A stretch of DNA of 26,989 nt, taken from NCBI GenBank assembly GCA_022822245.1, contig JAJECB010000450.1, positions 1 to 26,989 on the forward strand. The letters are read 5' to 3'. This document shows positions 15,271 through 22,050 of the stretch, piece after piece (position 1 is the stretch's first letter; the number at the start of each line of letters is the position of its first letter). A program made the translations under genes and the position numbers. Source of the stretch: Gammaproteobacteria bacterium (GTDB lineage Bacteria > Pseudomonadota > Gammaproteobacteria > HK1). The notes under the pieces were generated by a model. The model was given only the letters and a program-made list of their open reading frames with translations, searched no databases and was not told the DNA's origin.

Positions 15271-16068
15271 TCAGTCCGCCGCCTCGTCGAGGACGGCGCC
15301 GCGGCGGCGCATCGCGCGCCGGTGCACCGCATCCCCGAACGCGTCCAGTATCGCCCGGTTGAGCGGATGCTCGAGCGCCTTGATCTCGACGTGCCACTGC
15401 ACGCCCACCGCGAACGCGGGAGCATCCCGGACCGAGACCGCCTCGATGGTTCCGTCGTCCGCCAGCGCCTCGACGGCGAGCGTCGGCGCGAGCCGATCGA
15501 TGCCCTGCCCGTGGAGGGAGTTGACGACCGCCTCCTCCGCGCCGAGCCAGGTCGCGAGCAGCCCGCCCGGGGTGAGGCACAGGCGGTCGCGCGGGGCGAT
15601 GGACTCCTCGAACTCGATCTCCCGGTTCCGGCGGTGGTCGCGGCGGCCCGGCACCTCGTGCAGCCTCTGGTGCAAGGTCCCCCCGAGAGCGACGTTCATC
15701 TCCTGGATCCCGCGGCAGACTCCGAGCAGCGGGACCCCCCGGCGGACCGCGCCCCGCACCAGGGCGAAGCACAGGATGTCGCGGCCGGGGTCGCGCACGT
15801 CCTCTCCCGGGGCCGGCTCCTGGCCGTAATGGTGCGGCTCGATGTTCGACACGCCCCCCGTCAGCATGATCCCGTCGACCGCGTCGAGCACGGTGTCCGG
15901 GTCCAGCCGGTCCCCGAGCGCGGGAATGAGAAGGGGGAGGGCGCGGGCCGCGTCCAGAACCGCAACCGCGTTCCCTTCGCCCGTCGTGTGGTGACGGAAA
16001 CGCCCGTCGACCTTGAGGTTGCACGAGACGCCGACGATCGGCATGAGGGGGGATGATGGTGCACTCAT
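15271..16068 (-). CDS. Gamma-glutamyl-GABA hydrolase-like class I glutamine amidotransferase (peptidase C26)
   Basis: A 265-residue cytosolic hydrolase of the PuuD family, which cleaves gamma-glutamyl bonds in the putrescine/GABA route or related amides. The triad is visible: nucleophile Cys118 in LLGVCRGIQEMNVALGG, and His226 with Glu228 in GVQWHVE. GIMLTGGVSNIEPHHYG (67-83) and VNSLHGQGIDRLAP (182-195) are further family marks. The ATG at 16068 is preferred; a TTG at 16077 in frame lies close to GGAAGGG and is the alternative. It is separated from its neighbours by 210 and 222 bases, so it is probably its own transcription unit. No other puu genes are seen, so the exact substrate is open. 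Confidence 0.9.
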   Translation of the reverse strand: MSAPSSPLMPIVGVSCNLKVDGRFRHHTTGEGNAVAVLDAARALPLLIPALGDRLDPDTVLDAVDGIMLTGGVSNIEPHHYGQEPAPGEDVRDPGRDILCFALVRGAVRRGVPLLGVCRGIQEMNVALGGTLHQRLHEVPGRRDHRRNREIEFEESIAPRDRLCLTPGGLLATWLGAEEAVVNSLHGQGIDRLAPTLAVEALADDGTIEAVSVRDAPAFAVGVQWHVEIKALEHPLNRAILDAFGDAVHRRAMRRRGAVLDEAAD

Positions 16069-16187
16069 CGCTCGCAACTGCCCTTCCTGCCGCCCGCGGC
16101 GGATCGAAATAGCCGGTACCGGCGGCGCGGTAGCTCCCGCGAGGCCGCCGGCGCGATTCTACCCGCTCCTGAGAAACGCACACCCGG

Positions 16188-16200
16188 TTGCGTACGAAGC
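16188..16200. repeat. Solo partial copy of the second inverted-repeat family
   Basis: TTGCGTACGAAGC matches, at 12 of 13 positions, the reverse complement of the right end (9515-9527) of the element at 9363-9529. Only one end is found here, so it would be a relic. The match is short and could be chance. Confidence 0.3.
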
Positions 16201-16217
16201 CTGGAGCGGGATATCGA

Positions 16218-16257
16218 GGTCAGGGTGGAATTTCGGAACTGAAGACCCACCCCGACC
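16218..16257. terminator. Imperfect 11-bp inverted repeat downstream of the hydroxyacid dehydrogenase gene
   Basis: GGTCAGGGTGG (16218-16228) and CCACCCCGACC (16247-16257) pair at 10 of 11 positions around an 18-base loop. It lies 34 bases past the end of the D-2-hydroxyacid dehydrogenase gene and upstream of the amidotransferase-type gene, both on the minus strand. It lacks a T-run, so it is only a candidate terminator or processing site. Confidence 0.35.
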
Positions 16258-16290
16258 CCATTTCCCCGGTGACCCGGGACATCGGTCAGC

Positions 16291-17229
16291 TCAGAACGCG
16301 CGGTAGAGGAGCGGCTCCCCCTTCACGTAGCGTTCGAGGTTCTCGAGCCACATCTCGCCCACCCGGATGGGATACATCGGAGAACGCGACCCGTTGTGCG
16401 GGGTGATGAAGAGGTTGGGGACGTCCCACAGGTCGTCGTCGCTCGGCCAGGGCTCGACCGGAAGCACGTCGAGAAAGGCCTGCGCGATGCCCCCGGAGGC
16501 GAGCGCGGCGCGCAGGGCACTCGTGTCGACGAGCGCCCCCCGTCCCACGTTGACGAGGGTCGCGGTGCTCTTCATGCGCGCGAACGCGGCCTCGTCGATG
16601 AGGTTCTCCGTCTCGTCGGAGATGGGCACCGCGAGCACCACGAAGTCGGCTTCGGGGAGGAACGCGGCGAGGTCGTCCGTGGTCCCCTGCCGGTCCACCC
16701 CCGGCACCGGCTCGGGGGAACGCCGAACCCCGAGCACGTTCATCCCGAACGCCTTGGCGTAGTGCGCGACGAGGCTTCCGATCGCCCCGAGCCCGACGAC
16801 GAGGACGGTGGTGGCGCTCAGAGCCGCGAGGTCGAGCTTGTTCCACTCGTGGGCGCGCTGCTGCGCGCGGAGCTCGCCGAGGCGCTTCGCCCCCCACATC
16901 ACTCCCGCGAAGGCGAGCTCCGCCACCTCGGGCGCGTTGGCCCCCGGGCTGTGGGTGACCGGCACCCCCTTGGCCCGCATGTCGTCGTAGAAGCGGCCGT
17001 CGATCCCCGCATCCTCGGTGTGCGCCCACTTGGGCGGCGCGATGGAGGTGACCGCATTCACCCACTCCTCGGTGTAGGCGTCGCCCGCGTAGACGATGAG
17101 GTCCGACCCTTCGGGAGACTGCGTCCAGTTGCAGTCCCAGTCGCAGAGCGCCCAGGTGATGTCGGAGTGGATGGCTTCGGCCGCCGCCGCGACCTGATCG
17201 TGAAATTCGTGCCCGGTTGCGATCTTCAT
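16291..17229 (-). CDS. D-isomer-specific 2-hydroxyacid dehydrogenase (NAD-dependent)
   Basis: A 312-residue cytosolic oxidoreductase interconverting a 2-oxoacid and a D-2-hydroxyacid. The nucleotide-binding loop is VVGLGAIGSLVAHYAKAFG (144-162). The catalytic residues are in place: Arg230 (NVGRGALVD), Glu259 (DVLPVEPWP) and His278 (ITPHNGS). The N-terminal substrate domain is somewhat diverged (TWALCDWDCNWTQSPEGSDLIVYAGD). The acidic or neutral residue at the end of beta-2 cannot be read with confidence, as VLGVRRSPEP has arginines where NADP is often favoured. The ATG at 17229 has AGGA about 12 bases upstream. The substrate is not identifiable; glyoxylate/hydroxypyruvate-type or branched 2-oxoacids are possible. 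The neighbouring DadA-like enzyme would produce 2-oxoacids. Confidence 0.9.
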   Translation of the reverse strand: MKIATGHEFHDQVAAAAEAIHSDITWALCDWDCNWTQSPEGSDLIVYAGDAYTEEWVNAVTSIAPPKWAHTEDAGIDGRFYDDMRAKGVPVTHSPGANAPEVAELAFAGVMWGAKRLGELRAQQRAHEWNKLDLAALSATTVLVVGLGAIGSLVAHYAKAFGMNVLGVRRSPEPVPGVDRQGTTDDLAAFLPEADFVVLAVPISDETENLIDEAAFARMKSTATLVNVGRGALVDTSALRAALASGGIAQAFLDVLPVEPWPSDDDLWDVPNLFITPHNGSRSPMYPIRVGEMWLENLERYVKGEPLLYRAF

Positions 17230-17383
17230 TCCGTCTACGTTCCTCCGGTTCGGCGCCTCGGGTGCATGGCCCGTGGCTCGGCAGTACCCGCAATCATGCC
17301 GCAATCGCGCGCTCGGCGGCTACACCGGGCTTTGCGGGCTCCTCCGGCACGCGCGCGGGGGGAGCGAGGAGGTCCGGGGCATG

Positions 17384-18652
17384 TCACGATCGACCCGCCC
17401 CACCGATGCGGCCGGACCACCGGAAGCGGGTGGCGGCATAGGGAGCGGGGTCGAGGAGGGGGACTTCGCCGCCTGCCAGCTCCGCGATCAGCCGTCCGGT
17501 CACCGGCCCGAGCGCGAATCCGATCGATGCGTGCCCGAACGCGAACCAGAGGTTCGGATGGCGCGGGGCGCGGCCGATGACGGGAAGCGAGTCGGGCGTC
17601 CCGGGTCGTGCCCCGAGCCACGGCTCGGGCTCCGCCGGGGCGCCGATGGGAAAGGCCTCCCGGGCGAGGGGAAGCACCGAGTCGAGCTGCACCGGGGTCG
17701 GCGGGGCGTCCGCGGCGCTGAACTCGATGCCGGTCGTGACGCGTAGCCCCGCCCGCATCGGGGTGATCACGTAGGCGCCTTCCGCGTCGAAGCACGGCCG
17801 CCCGAGCGGTTCGTTGTGGCGAGGTGCGAAGTGCAGGTGATAGCCCCGCTCCCGGATGACCGGCAGCCGATAGCCGAGCGGGGCGACGAGGTCCGCGCTC
17901 CAGGGCCCGAGCGCGACCACCGTCGCATCGGCGTGGAGCTCACGATCGGCGAGCGCGACCCGCGCCTCGCCATCCACCGAGCGAAGGGCGCGGACCTCCT
18001 CCCGAAGCAGGGTTCCCCCTTCGGCCGCGAACCGGTCCGCGAGCCGGCGGCACACCTCCCCCGGGTCGGCCACCGAGGCGATGTCCGTGAGCCAGATCGC
18101 CCGTTCGAACACGGGCCCCAGGTGCGGCTCGAGCTCTCGGAGCGCGTCTCGGTCGAGGATCCGGAACCGCACCCCGTGGCGGTACCAGAGGGCGCGTGAG
18201 CCGGCGGAGGCCTCGAAGCCCGCCTCGGTACGGAAGAGCTGGAGCCATCCGTCGCGCCGGAGCAGCCCCGAATCGCCCGCGAGCAGCGCCTCGTGCTCGC
18301 CGAGCGCATGAGAAAGGAGGGCGTTCAGGTGCCGGGCGTTCGCGTCGAACGCGCCGGGCCGGCTGTTGGCGAGGAAACGCACGAACCACCCGAGCTCCCG
18401 GGCCGGGTAGCCCGGGCCGAACCGCACCGCCCGGTCGCGGTTGGCCGCGTAGCGGGGCAGCTTCCTCCAGATCGCGGGCTGGCTGAGCGGCGCGATGGAC
18501 GCGCGCCCGATGACCCCCGAATTGCCGAACGAGGTCTCGCAGCCCGGCTCCCGGCGGTCGACCAGGGTGACCTCGAAGCCGCGCCGGTGAAGGTGGAGCG
18601 CGCACGAGATGCCGACGATGCCGGCCCCGAGCACTGCCACCGATCGCGCCAT
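17384..18652 (-). CDS. DadA-like FAD-dependent amine oxidoreductase (DAO family)
   Basis: A 422-residue flavoprotein of the D-amino-acid oxidase/dehydrogenase family, expected to oxidise an amine or D-amino acid to an imine and then a 2-oxoacid, passing electrons to the respiratory chain. The ADP-binding start VAVLGAGIVGISCALHL (5-21) ends in VDRREPGCETSFGNSG, where the ETSFGNSG block is typical of DadA. The C-terminus has GARPGTPDSLPVIG and FAFGHASIGFALGP, the second FAD-contact region. A strong AAAGGAGG lies a few bases before the ATG at 18652. D-amino acid dehydrogenase is the best guess; 4-hydroxyproline epimer or other secondary-amine dehydrogenases of the same family are alternatives. 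The 176-base upstream gap is pyrimidine-rich with degenerate CGCTTCC-type repeats and no gene. Confidence 0.9.
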   Translation of the reverse strand: MARSVAVLGAGIVGISCALHLHRRGFEVTLVDRREPGCETSFGNSGVIGRASIAPLSQPAIWRKLPRYAANRDRAVRFGPGYPARELGWFVRFLANSRPGAFDANARHLNALLSHALGEHEALLAGDSGLLRRDGWLQLFRTEAGFEASAGSRALWYRHGVRFRILDRDALRELEPHLGPVFERAIWLTDIASVADPGEVCRRLADRFAAEGGTLLREEVRALRSVDGEARVALADRELHADATVVALGPWSADLVAPLGYRLPVIRERGYHLHFAPRHNEPLGRPCFDAEGAYVITPMRAGLRVTTGIEFSAADAPPTPVQLDSVLPLAREAFPIGAPAEPEPWLGARPGTPDSLPVIGRAPRHPNLWFAFGHASIGFALGPVTGRLIAELAGGEVPLLDPAPYAATRFRWSGRIGGAGRS

Positions 18653-18828
18653 GTCCCCTCCTTTGCGGCTCCGTTCCTCGCCGTTTCCCCGCTTCCCCGC
18701 GTGGCCGCGTCCGGGCACCGGCCCTTCCCCGCGTCACCGCTTCCACGCACCGCCGCGCGCCGCTTCCGCGTCCGGCCGCTTCGCCTTCCGCCGCCGTCCG
18801 TTGCGGGCTTCGCCGGTCCCGGCCCCGC

Positions 18829-19851
18829 TCAGCAGGGCAGGAGGCAGGCCGGCTCGGCGGCGCGGCCGAGGATCCGCTCCCCGAGGGCGGCCCACGCCCC
18901 GGGGGGGAAGTCCGGACCCGGGCGCCGGCGGACCGGCGCGGCTTCGATCGTCTCCCCCTCGCGCCGTCCCACCACGAACGAGAACACGAACCGCTCCTCG
19001 AAGCCCATCCGAAGGTCGGTGATCGCGATCTCGCCGCCTCCGAGCTCCCGGCCGCTGAAGAACCCCCGGGAGAACCACACGAGGCGCGCCACCGCCGCTT
19101 CGCCGCGAAGCGGCTCGAGCAGCGCGTGGCCGTCCGGACGGCTCACGTACGACACCCGCGGCTCCGCGTCCAGGAGCGAATAGTAGCCCTCGAGGTACCG
19201 CCCGTCCCCGGTCATCGCGACCACTCGCCAGAGTATCGCGTTGAACGGCGACGGGGTGGTGAGGACGCGGGTCACCCCGGACGGCAGGGAATCGCCGGCC
19301 ACGCGATCGACGTGCGCCTTGATGACCACCGTGAGCGCAAGCCACGCGACGCCGAGCGCGAGGCCGACGTGGTTCAGCCGGTGCCCGAGCCCGCGCTCGC
19401 GCGAGAGGACGAGCGCGGCCAGCACCCCGAGCATGACCGGGACGCTGAACATCGGATCGATGATGAAGATCGTCGACCAGCCCACCGGAAAATCCGAGAA
19501 CGGCAGAAAGACCTGCGTTCCGTAGACCGTGAAGCAGTCCAGCAGCGGGTGGGTGACGAGGGCGAGGAATGCGAGGAGCAGCCAGCCTCGCCGGAACGGC
19601 CGGGTCGCGGGATGGATCCGGGCCGCGGCCCAGGCGACGACCGGGGTCGCGAGGACGAGCACCGCGAACGAATGGCTGTAGCCCCGGTGCCAGGTGAAGG
19701 CGGAGACCGGGTCCGCGAACGGCCAGAGGACGTCGAGGTCCGGGAGGAGTCCGCAGAGCCCTCCCCAGGCGGGAGCCCGCCAACCCGCCTTGCGCCCGAG
19801 GGTCGCTTCCCCCACGGCGGCGCCGAGGGCGATCTGGGTGACGGTGTCCAC
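18829..19851 (-). CDS. Membrane-bound metal-dependent hydrolase, YdjM/DUF457 family
   Basis: A 340-residue inner-membrane protein. The start MDTVTQIALGAAVGEATLG, LLPDLDVL (35-42), HRGYSHSF (55-62), and LALVTHPLLDCFTVYGTQ (96-113) are the conserved metal-ligand and membrane blocks of this family (Pfam LexA-binding, inner membrane-associated putative hydrolase). Several membrane segments lie between 60 and 195. The C-terminal half (200-325) is a soluble domain containing VWFSRGFFSGRE and ITDLRMGFEERFVFSF, as in longer members. The start is a GTG (19851), chosen because MDTVTQ is the family's standard N-terminus; no strong ribosome-binding site precedes it. The biochemical activity of the family is poorly defined. 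Confidence 0.87.
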   Translation of the reverse strand: MDTVTQIALGAAVGEATLGRKAGWRAPAWGGLCGLLPDLDVLWPFADPVSAFTWHRGYSHSFAVLVLATPVVAWAAARIHPATRPFRRGWLLLAFLALVTHPLLDCFTVYGTQVFLPFSDFPVGWSTIFIIDPMFSVPVMLGVLAALVLSRERGLGHRLNHVGLALGVAWLALTVVIKAHVDRVAGDSLPSGVTRVLTTPSPFNAILWRVVAMTGDGRYLEGYYSLLDAEPRVSYVSRPDGHALLEPLRGEAAVARLVWFSRGFFSGRELGGGEIAITDLRMGFEERFVFSFVVGRREGETIEAAPVRRRPGPDFPPGAWAALGERILGRAAEPACLLPC

Positions 19852-19943
19852 CGGAGGCGGTCAGCCCGGGCCGGAGCCGGCCGCCCGGGCCGCGCGGCCG
19901 GTCCCGGCCTCCGCAAGCCCGGGATTCCCGACACGCTCCCGGT

Positions 19944-20786
19944 TCATCGCGGCCGGGGTTCGCCGAGCCCGTCGGCTTCGAGGTCTCCGTCCTCGATCGC
20001 GTGCCCCCAGTCACGCTTCGCGGCGAGGTAGCGCCGGTTGTGCTCGCCCACCCCGGTCACATGCTTCTCCACCGTGATGTGATCGAGCCCATGGGCGCGG
20101 AGATCCTCCGCCTTCTTCGGGTTGTTCGTGAGCAGGCGGAACGGGCGATCGCCGCCCAGGAAGTGGAGGAGGAGCGCCGCCGCGTCCGAAAAGTCGCGCG
20201 AATCGTCCGGCAGCCCGAGGGACCGGTTCGCCTGGTAGGTGTTCTCGCCTCCGTCCTGCAGGACATAGGTGGCGGCCTTGGCCCAGAGCCCGATTCCGCG
20301 CCCCTCGTGTCCGGCCATGTACACGACGATCCCGCCGTCGCCGGAGAGCCGCTCCATCGCCGCCTCGAGCTGCGGCCCGCAGTCGCAGCGCTGCGAACCG
20401 AAGACGTCCCCGGTGAGGCAGTTCGAATGCACCCGCACCAGGGGGTTCGGCTGCGCGGACAGGTCCCCGAACACGAGCACGCTGTTTACCGACATGTGGG
20501 ACACGATGCTCGCGAAGCGGCGGACCGCGCCCCGCTCGCGAAGCGACCGGGCGAGCTCGTCCACCGGCTCGAGCTCGGTGTGGCGCACGACCGCGAACCA
20601 GTCGGCGTCGAGATCGCGGCCGCCGACGTGCAGGGGGAGCGGAATCGGCCCGAGGAGATCGAGGGCCCGGCTGCCGGCGGGAACCGGCGCATCGAGGTCG
20701 AGGCGCTGTCCGCGCCGGTCGATGCGCAGGAGCTTGCCCTGAGCGACGAGCCGGCTGGTGACGGTGGGGTCGATATAGGCGAACAT
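19944..20786 (-). CDS. ribA: GTP cyclohydrolase II
   Basis: A 280-residue zinc enzyme that opens GTP to the pyrimidine precursor of riboflavin. The zinc cysteines are Cys123, Cys134 and Cys136 in RVHSNCLTGDVFGSQRCDCG. The GTP-binding region HEGRGIGLWAKAATYVLQD and the LLTNNPKKAEDL and RRYLAAKRDWGH blocks follow, as in E. coli RibA. About 65 to 70 residues precede the usual start of the domain (FIDPTVTSRL-like opening, then FAVVRHTELEPVDELA), longer than E. coli RibA, and no DHBP synthase domain is attached. No other rib genes are nearby. The ATG at 20786 is the best family-like start though its ribosome-binding site is weak. A short inverted-repeat element lies 74 bases upstream. Confidence 0.93.
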   Translation of the reverse strand: MFAYIDPTVTSRLVAQGKLLRIDRRGQRLDLDAPVPAGSRALDLLGPIPLPLHVGGRDLDADWFAVVRHTELEPVDELARSLRERGAVRRFASIVSHMSVNSVLVFGDLSAQPNPLVRVHSNCLTGDVFGSQRCDCGPQLEAAMERLSGDGGIVVYMAGHEGRGIGLWAKAATYVLQDGGENTYQANRSLGLPDDSRDFSDAAALLLHFLGGDRPFRLLTNNPKKAEDLRAHGLDHITVEKHVTGVGEHNRRYLAAKRDWGHAIEDGDLEADGLGEPRPR

Positions 20787-20859
20787 CGGCGGGCAGCCAC
20801 CATTGCGGGAGCGGGAGGGCGGTCGAGCGGGAAGACCGCCCCTCGGCCCTTCATCTGGC

Positions 20860-20942
20860 CCGGATATCTCACCAACTGGAGTGCGGCCACTCACCGCGCA
20901 TGGAGATCGGGGTCCGCGGCAGGAAGTTGGTGAGTTATCCGG
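20860..20942. mobile_element. MITE-like element, second copy of the 18-bp-end family
   Basis: CCGGATATCTCACCAACT (20860-20877) and AGTTGGTGAGTTATCCGG (20925-20942) are inverted repeats with one mismatch. They match the ends at 363-380 and 508-525 in all but one or two positions. This copy is only 83 bp long, about half the first one. The interior has the small palindrome GAGTGCGGCCACTC next to the left end. It lies between the XRE regulator gene and ribA, upstream of the ribA start. Confidence 0.68.
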
Positions 20943-20982
20943 GTCAGGGCGACGATAGCACGGAAACCGCCCGCTCCTTCGC

Positions 20983-21840
20983 TCAGTCCCGGTCGTGCTC
21001 CCCGGGCAACAGGCCCCGCAGGAAGGCACCGATCTCGGGTGAAGTGACGGCCGCCGCGCGGATGAGATCGTCGAAGTGGCGGTTGAGCGCCGAGATGTGC
21101 TCCGCGGTGTTGAAGACGAGGAAGACCTGACCCGCGTAGAGGGCGACCCGCCGGCGGCCGAAGATGGTGTAGGGGGCCGAGTAGTGGGTGAGGGCGTCGA
21201 AGAGGTAGACGCGAAGCCGCGGATACAGTTCCTCCACCACCTCGAGGAGCCGTTCGATCTGCCGGACCCGCGCCGGTGCGGGCAGCGCCCGCCAGATCCC
21301 GCTGCCGTCCGCGAAGTCCTCGATTCCCTGGAGCGGCATGCAGATCTCCATGTCCGTGTCCGACAGGCGGAGCCGGGTGAGCTTGTCGCGCGCCTCTCCG
21401 AGAGCGCGGTCGAGCGAACGCGCGGAGAAGACCCGGTACTCGTGCCGCAGCACCTCCGCGGTCTTGGCGAAATCCGGGAGGGTGGCCGGAACGGAACGCA
21501 CCTTGGTGCCCGACGCCTCCTCGAACCACTCGATGATCTGCTCGTCGACCGGCTCCTGTGCGCTCGGCGCCACCTGGAGGGATTCGTGGAGGATGTCCGC
21601 GCCGAGCTTGTTCACCTGGCTGAGGCCGAGCAGCCAGTCGAGGCTCACCTTGAGCTCCGCCGCGATCGCGGCCACCGTATCGGCGCGGGGCAACCGGTCC
21701 ACCTCCGCCGACAGAAGCTGGGTCAGGGTGGAGCGATCGATTCCGACCCGGCGTGCGAGCGCCGCCCGGGAGGCGCCCGCGCGCTCCATCGCTTCCGTGA
21801 GCCGGCCCCGAAACACGCGGGACACCTCTCGTCGATCCAT
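20983..21840 (-). CDS. XRE-family helix-turn-helix transcriptional regulator with a C-terminal effector-like domain
   Basis: A 285-residue DNA-binding protein. Residues about 12-72 form a Cro/C1-type helix-turn-helix (LTEAMERAGASRAALARRV, then STLTQLLS and DTVAAIAAELKVSLDWLLGLS). The remaining 200 residues, with HEYRVFSARSLDRALGEAR, MEICMPLQGIEDFADGSG and YSAPYTIFGRRRVALYAGQVFLVFNT, form a probable ligand-sensing or oligomerisation domain that I know only from similar uncharacterised regulators. GAGGCGAGATAGAG precedes the ATG at 21840. It is divergent from a fatty acid desaturase gene across an AT-rich intergenic island carrying direct repeats, so it may control itself and the desaturase (inference). 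Confidence 0.88.
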   Translation of the reverse strand: MDRREVSRVFRGRLTEAMERAGASRAALARRVGIDRSTLTQLLSAEVDRLPRADTVAAIAAELKVSLDWLLGLSQVNKLGADILHESLQVAPSAQEPVDEQIIEWFEEASGTKVRSVPATLPDFAKTAEVLRHEYRVFSARSLDRALGEARDKLTRLRLSDTDMEICMPLQGIEDFADGSGIWRALPAPARVRQIERLLEVVEELYPRLRVYLFDALTHYSAPYTIFGRRRVALYAGQVFLVFNTAEHISALNRHFDDLIRAAAVTSPEIGAFLRGLLPGEHDRD

Positions 21841-21885
21841 CTCTATCTCGCCTCGAATATCGGGGTATGCCGGCTGGTTGTTTAT

Positions 21886-21914
21886 TTTATCACCAGATTG
21901 CGATACTTTATCAA
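21886..21914 (-). promoter_or_regulatory. Candidate sigma-70 promoter of the XRE regulator gene
   Basis: Read on the minus strand, TTGATA (21909-21914) and GATAAA (21886-21891) are separated by 17 bases, good -35 and -10 spacing. They lie about 46 bases upstream of the start codon in an AT-rich patch of otherwise very GC-rich DNA. Confidence 0.5.
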
Positions 21915-21920
21915 CGATTG
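21886..21920 (+). promoter_or_regulatory. Paired direct repeats, candidate operator
   Basis: TTTATCACCAGATTG (21886-21900) and TTTATCAACGATTG (21907-21920) are near-identical direct repeats whose starts are 21 bases apart, two helical turns. They overlap both elements of the candidate XRE promoter, the position expected of an autoregulatory operator. Which protein binds is inference. Confidence 0.45.
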
Positions 21921-21980
21921 TTCTGTATTGATGCTTTCATTTACCTTGTGTTCGAATTCCCACATTGCGTAAACGAAAGG

Positions 21981-22045
21981 CCTCAAGTGCAATGCGGGCG
22001 GGCCTCGGCAACTCCGGCCCCGGCCCGTATCCACTTGAGGAGGAG
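21981..22045 (+). promoter_or_regulatory. Structured 5' leader hairpin reaching the desaturase ribosome-binding site
   Basis: CCTCAAGTG (21981-21989) pairs perfectly with CACTTGAGG (22032-22040). Inside it, CGGGC-GGGCC (21995-22004) pairs with GGCCC and GCCCG (22016-22020, 22023-22027) around an 11-base loop, with a 2-base bulge. The outer 3' arm includes the first GAGG of the Shine-Dalgarno region GAGGAGGAG (22037-22045), leaving AGGAG just outside the stem. The ATG follows at 22051. Such a fold could modulate translation; no known riboswitch class is recognised. Confidence 0.5.
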
Positions 22046-22050
22046 CCGTC

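Noticed and set aside
17284..17296. A possible further copy of the TTGTACGCAATC-type end sequence (GTACCCGCAATC)
   Set aside because: It needs an inserted base and matches over too short a length to separate from chance.
18653..18828. Tandem repeat array in the gap upstream of the DadA-like gene
   Set aside because: CGCTTCC-type motifs recur irregularly, without a fixed period. This is compatible with composition bias.
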